9,185 bases of DNA, from contig JANXRR010000465.1 of assembly GCA_025356795.1 (NCBI GenBank), forward strand, positions 1 through 9,185, given 5' to 3'. A program made the position numbers and the translations under genes. The notes under the pieces were generated by a model. The model made no database searches, was not told where the DNA came from, and was given only the letters and a program-made list of their open reading frames with translations. How positions within the stretch are numbered: the first letter of the stretch is position 1; each line of letters opens with the position of its first letter. Below are positions 7,688 to 9,185 of the stretch, in pieces. Source of the stretch: Bacteroidia bacterium. GTDB lineage: Bacteria; Bacteroidota; Bacteroidia; Cytophagales; Cyclobacteriaceae.

Positions 7688-8506
7688 ATGAATAGAGCTC
7701 TGAAATTTTGCAAGGTTTTGAATACCTTGAGTATTGACATTGCATTTGGAGCAGTGGCTTCATCTCTGTTTTTTTCTTTAGTTTTTAAAAGGCAAATTTC
7801 ATCACTTGTTTTAATATCACTCGGCTTATCTGTTTGGATAATTTACACTGCCGATCATTTGCTTGATGTGAGAAATTCTAAAACCACAATGGTGAGCGAT
7901 CGGCATCAATTTCATCACACCAATTTTCATTTATTAAAATGGATTTTGATCTCTGGAGCTTGGATTGATTTTATTTTAATCACGCAACTACCTACAACCC
8001 TAATCTATGTGGGGAGTGCCCTCGGTGTAATGGTAATACTTTATGTACTTTTTAATAGAAAGCTTGGAGCTTCTAAGGAATTGATGGCAGCCGTATTTTA
8101 TACCTTTGGTGTATGTATGCCTGCGTTGGCTTTTACAGGAGAGCAAATGCCACTGAATCAACGGTTGTTAATTATCCAATTTTTCACAACGGTATTGATC
8201 AACTTGATTTTATTTTCGCTAATTGATAAAAATGAAGATAAGGCAAATGGGTTTATATCCATTGCTACACAAAAAGGATCAACTCAAGTGAGTTTTTTGC
8301 TTATACTTCTGTTTCTTGTTTCCACAGGATTATTTTTTGCTCAATTACAAGTTGGAGCTAGTTGGCAGCCAATTTCCATTTTATTTCTGATGAATTTTAT
8401 TCTTAGTCTCCTTTTTACTTTTCGGAAGTATTATGTTGTAAGAAAGTATTATCGGCTAGTTGGTGACGCAGTTTTTTTGTTGCCTTGCTTAGTTGTAGTG
8501 AGCTGA
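7688..8506 (+). CDS. Polytopic membrane protein, UbiA prenyltransferase-like
   Basis: The 272-residue product has about eight hydrophobic segments. Two Asp-containing loops recall the UbiA family, which moves prenyl chains onto aromatic rings in quinone, heme or lipid synthesis. The first is ADHLLDVRN (55-63, Asp56 and Asp60), with SDRHQFHH at 70-77. The second is DKNEDKANG (180-188, Asp180 and Asp184), the DxxxD spacing of the second UbiA motif. The first motif is incomplete, because the usual Asn before the first Asp is Ala and the third Asp is not in its normal place. Catalytic activity is therefore uncertain, and the fold assignment itself is a judgement by eye. It begins 18 bases after the operon terminator with no recognisable TAnnTTTG box, so it may depend on read-through or on a divergent promoter. 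Its stop is one base from the stop of the convergent gene. Confidence 0.6.
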   Translation: MNRALKFCKVLNTLSIDIAFGAVASSLFFSLVFKRQISSLVLISLGLSVWIIYTADHLLDVRNSKTTMVSDRHQFHHTNFHLLKWILISGAWIDFILITQLPTTLIYVGSALGVMVILYVLFNRKLGASKELMAAVFYTFGVCMPALAFTGEQMPLNQRLLIIQFFTTVLINLILFSLIDKNEDKANGFISIATQKGSTQVSFLLILLFLVSTGLFFAQLQVGASWQPISILFLMNFILSLLFTFRKYYVVRKYYRLVGDAVFLLPCLVVVS

Positions 8507-8507
8507 T

Positions 8508-9185
8508 CTATTTCTCAGAAGGATTTTTCTTACGCGTTTTAAGCTTTATAATTATTTCTGATAATCGCTTTTCAAGTGTTTCTGGTCTCTTGGCCGAGCT
8601 AATCCATAAGGCATATTCTTTTTGATTGGTGTAAGAAAGGCTTTTGTAGAATTTTTTAACGCTTGCATTTTTATTAAGAATGTGTTGGAGTGGCAAGGGC
8701 ACTTCAACCACTCGCTCGTCAAGATCCTGTTGCATCACAACGTGAATGGTATCGCCCACTTTTTTATCAATGGCTTTGCGAATGTCTTGTCTTACAATAG
8801 TTACATGTTGGCCAACCCCCATGTCTGCAATTATTCCCCGATAAGAGTAACCATTAAAAGTGACTTTTACCTTTACATGGCCGCGTGTCCCAAAGGCTTC
8901 TTTAACATCAAACGGTATGGTTATAAAGGCTGCGTCCATTTCTTTTTGAGGATTTTGTAAAATGGCCTCAAATTCATGAATTGTTCTTTTCATTTTTTTA
9001 GTTTCAGCCTTCAACTTTCTAAACCGTGCAGCAGACCAAGTTTTATTTATTGAAATAATAGAAACAATTTCCAATCCTTCTTTAGTAAGTTCATCCCAGC
9101 CATTATCGCGACTAATATCACTTTTTATTCCTGAGCTTTTCTTGGGGAATGAACACCATAATGCCACCTGTTTTGCCAACGCTTG
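8508..9185 (-). CDS. DUF1905/YdeI-OmdA-type protein with an in-frame DUF3052-like N-terminal part (5' end outside the window)
   Basis: The minus-strand frame is open from the right edge of the window to a TAG at 8508-8510. The downstream part, from Met at 8993-8991 (MKRTIHEFEAIL), looks like a DUF1905 beta-barrel (about 100 residues, with RGHVKVKVTFNGYSYRG). It is followed by the helical, Lys/Arg-rich YdeI/OmdA domain near the C terminus (KKFYKSLSYTNQKEYALWI, then SAKRPETLEKRLSEII). The upstream part, 9185 to about 8997, reads ALWCSFPKKSSGIKSDIS and, further on, INKTWSAARFRKLK. This resembles the end of DUF3052 proteins (usual pattern W-S-W-P-K-K-S-S, then D-E-x-W-S-G-L-K-F). No stop separates the two parts, so a fusion is the simplest reading. 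A stand-alone 161-residue gene starting at 8993 is the alternative. Function of both domains is unknown; YdeI homologues are linked to resistance to antimicrobial peptides. Confidence 0.65.
   Translation of the reverse strand, partial: QALAKQVALWCSFPKKSSGIKSDISRDNGWDELTKEGLEIVSIISINKTWSAARFRKLKAETKKMKRTIHEFEAILQNPQKEMDAAFITIPFDVKEAFGTRGHVKVKVTFNGYSYRGIIADMGVGQHVTIVRQDIRKAIDKKVGDTIHVVMQQDLDERVVEVPLPLQHILNKNASVKKFYKSLSYTNQKEYALWISSAKRPETLEKRLSEIIIKLKTRKKNPSEK

Noticed and set aside
8101..8108. TACCTTTG, a full match to the TAnnTTTG promoter box.
   Set aside because: It lies in the middle of the UbiA-like coding region, with no gene start downstream on the same strand, so it is most likely chance.
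8622..8960. Open plus-strand frame of 112 codons antisense to the DUF1905/OmdA gene.
   Set aside because: It lies wholly opposite a better-supported gene, has no recognisable domain and a composition expected for a shadow frame.

Overview
The window looks like a chromosomal segment of a Bacteroidota bacterium, most probably of the order Cytophagales. Three things point there. The gene order is bactofilin, AtpZ-like, small AtpI-like membrane protein, then atpB-E-F-H-A-G, with no atpD or atpC following. The start codons lack Shine-Dalgarno sequences and instead follow A/T-rich leaders. A Bacteroidota-type TAnnTTTG promoter box lies in front of atpB. Base composition is moderately AT-rich throughout and I see no insertion sequence, phage gene, tRNA, rRNA or CRISPR array. 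The assignment below the phylum is inference.

Positions 1-994 hold three short, tightly packed genes: a bactofilin (cytoskeletal polymer), an AtpZ/AtpI-family two-helix protein whose start lies inside the bactofilin gene, and a four-helix AtpI-like protein. Positions 996-2417 hold an unexpected gene, a GH30 glycoside hydrolase with a lipoprotein signal, starting one base after the stop of the AtpI-like gene and so placed inside the ATP synthase gene cluster. A 114-base spacer (2418-2531) then carries the likely promoter for the ATP synthase genes proper.

Positions 2532-7613 encode F-type ATP synthase subunits a, c, b, delta, alpha and gamma, all intact with the expected signature residues. 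The c subunit has the proton-type pattern (Glu64 in helix 2, no sodium-ligand Gln/Ser). Subunit a carries the His/Glu arrangement of mitochondrial enzymes instead of the E. coli Glu/His arrangement. The beta and epsilon subunits are absent and must be encoded elsewhere, as is usual in this phylum. The spacers atpB-atpE, atpE-atpF and atpA-atpG each contain inverted repeats. Two of them end in T-rich tracts, so they may set the unequal subunit output by attenuation or processing. A stronger terminator follows atpG.

Positions 7688-8506 encode a polytopic membrane protein that resembles a degenerate UbiA prenyltransferase. Convergent with it, with only one base between the two stop codons, is a minus-strand frame running to the right edge of the window. 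It contains DUF1905 and YdeI/OmdA-type domains and, in frame upstream, what looks like the C-terminal part of a DUF3052 protein: apparently a fusion, cut by the window end.

Most of the window is conserved housekeeping. The parts worth a second look are the hydrolase placed inside the ATP synthase cluster, the set of intergenic hairpins, the homopolymer-rich promoter before atpB, and the DUF3052-DUF1905-OmdA fusion.
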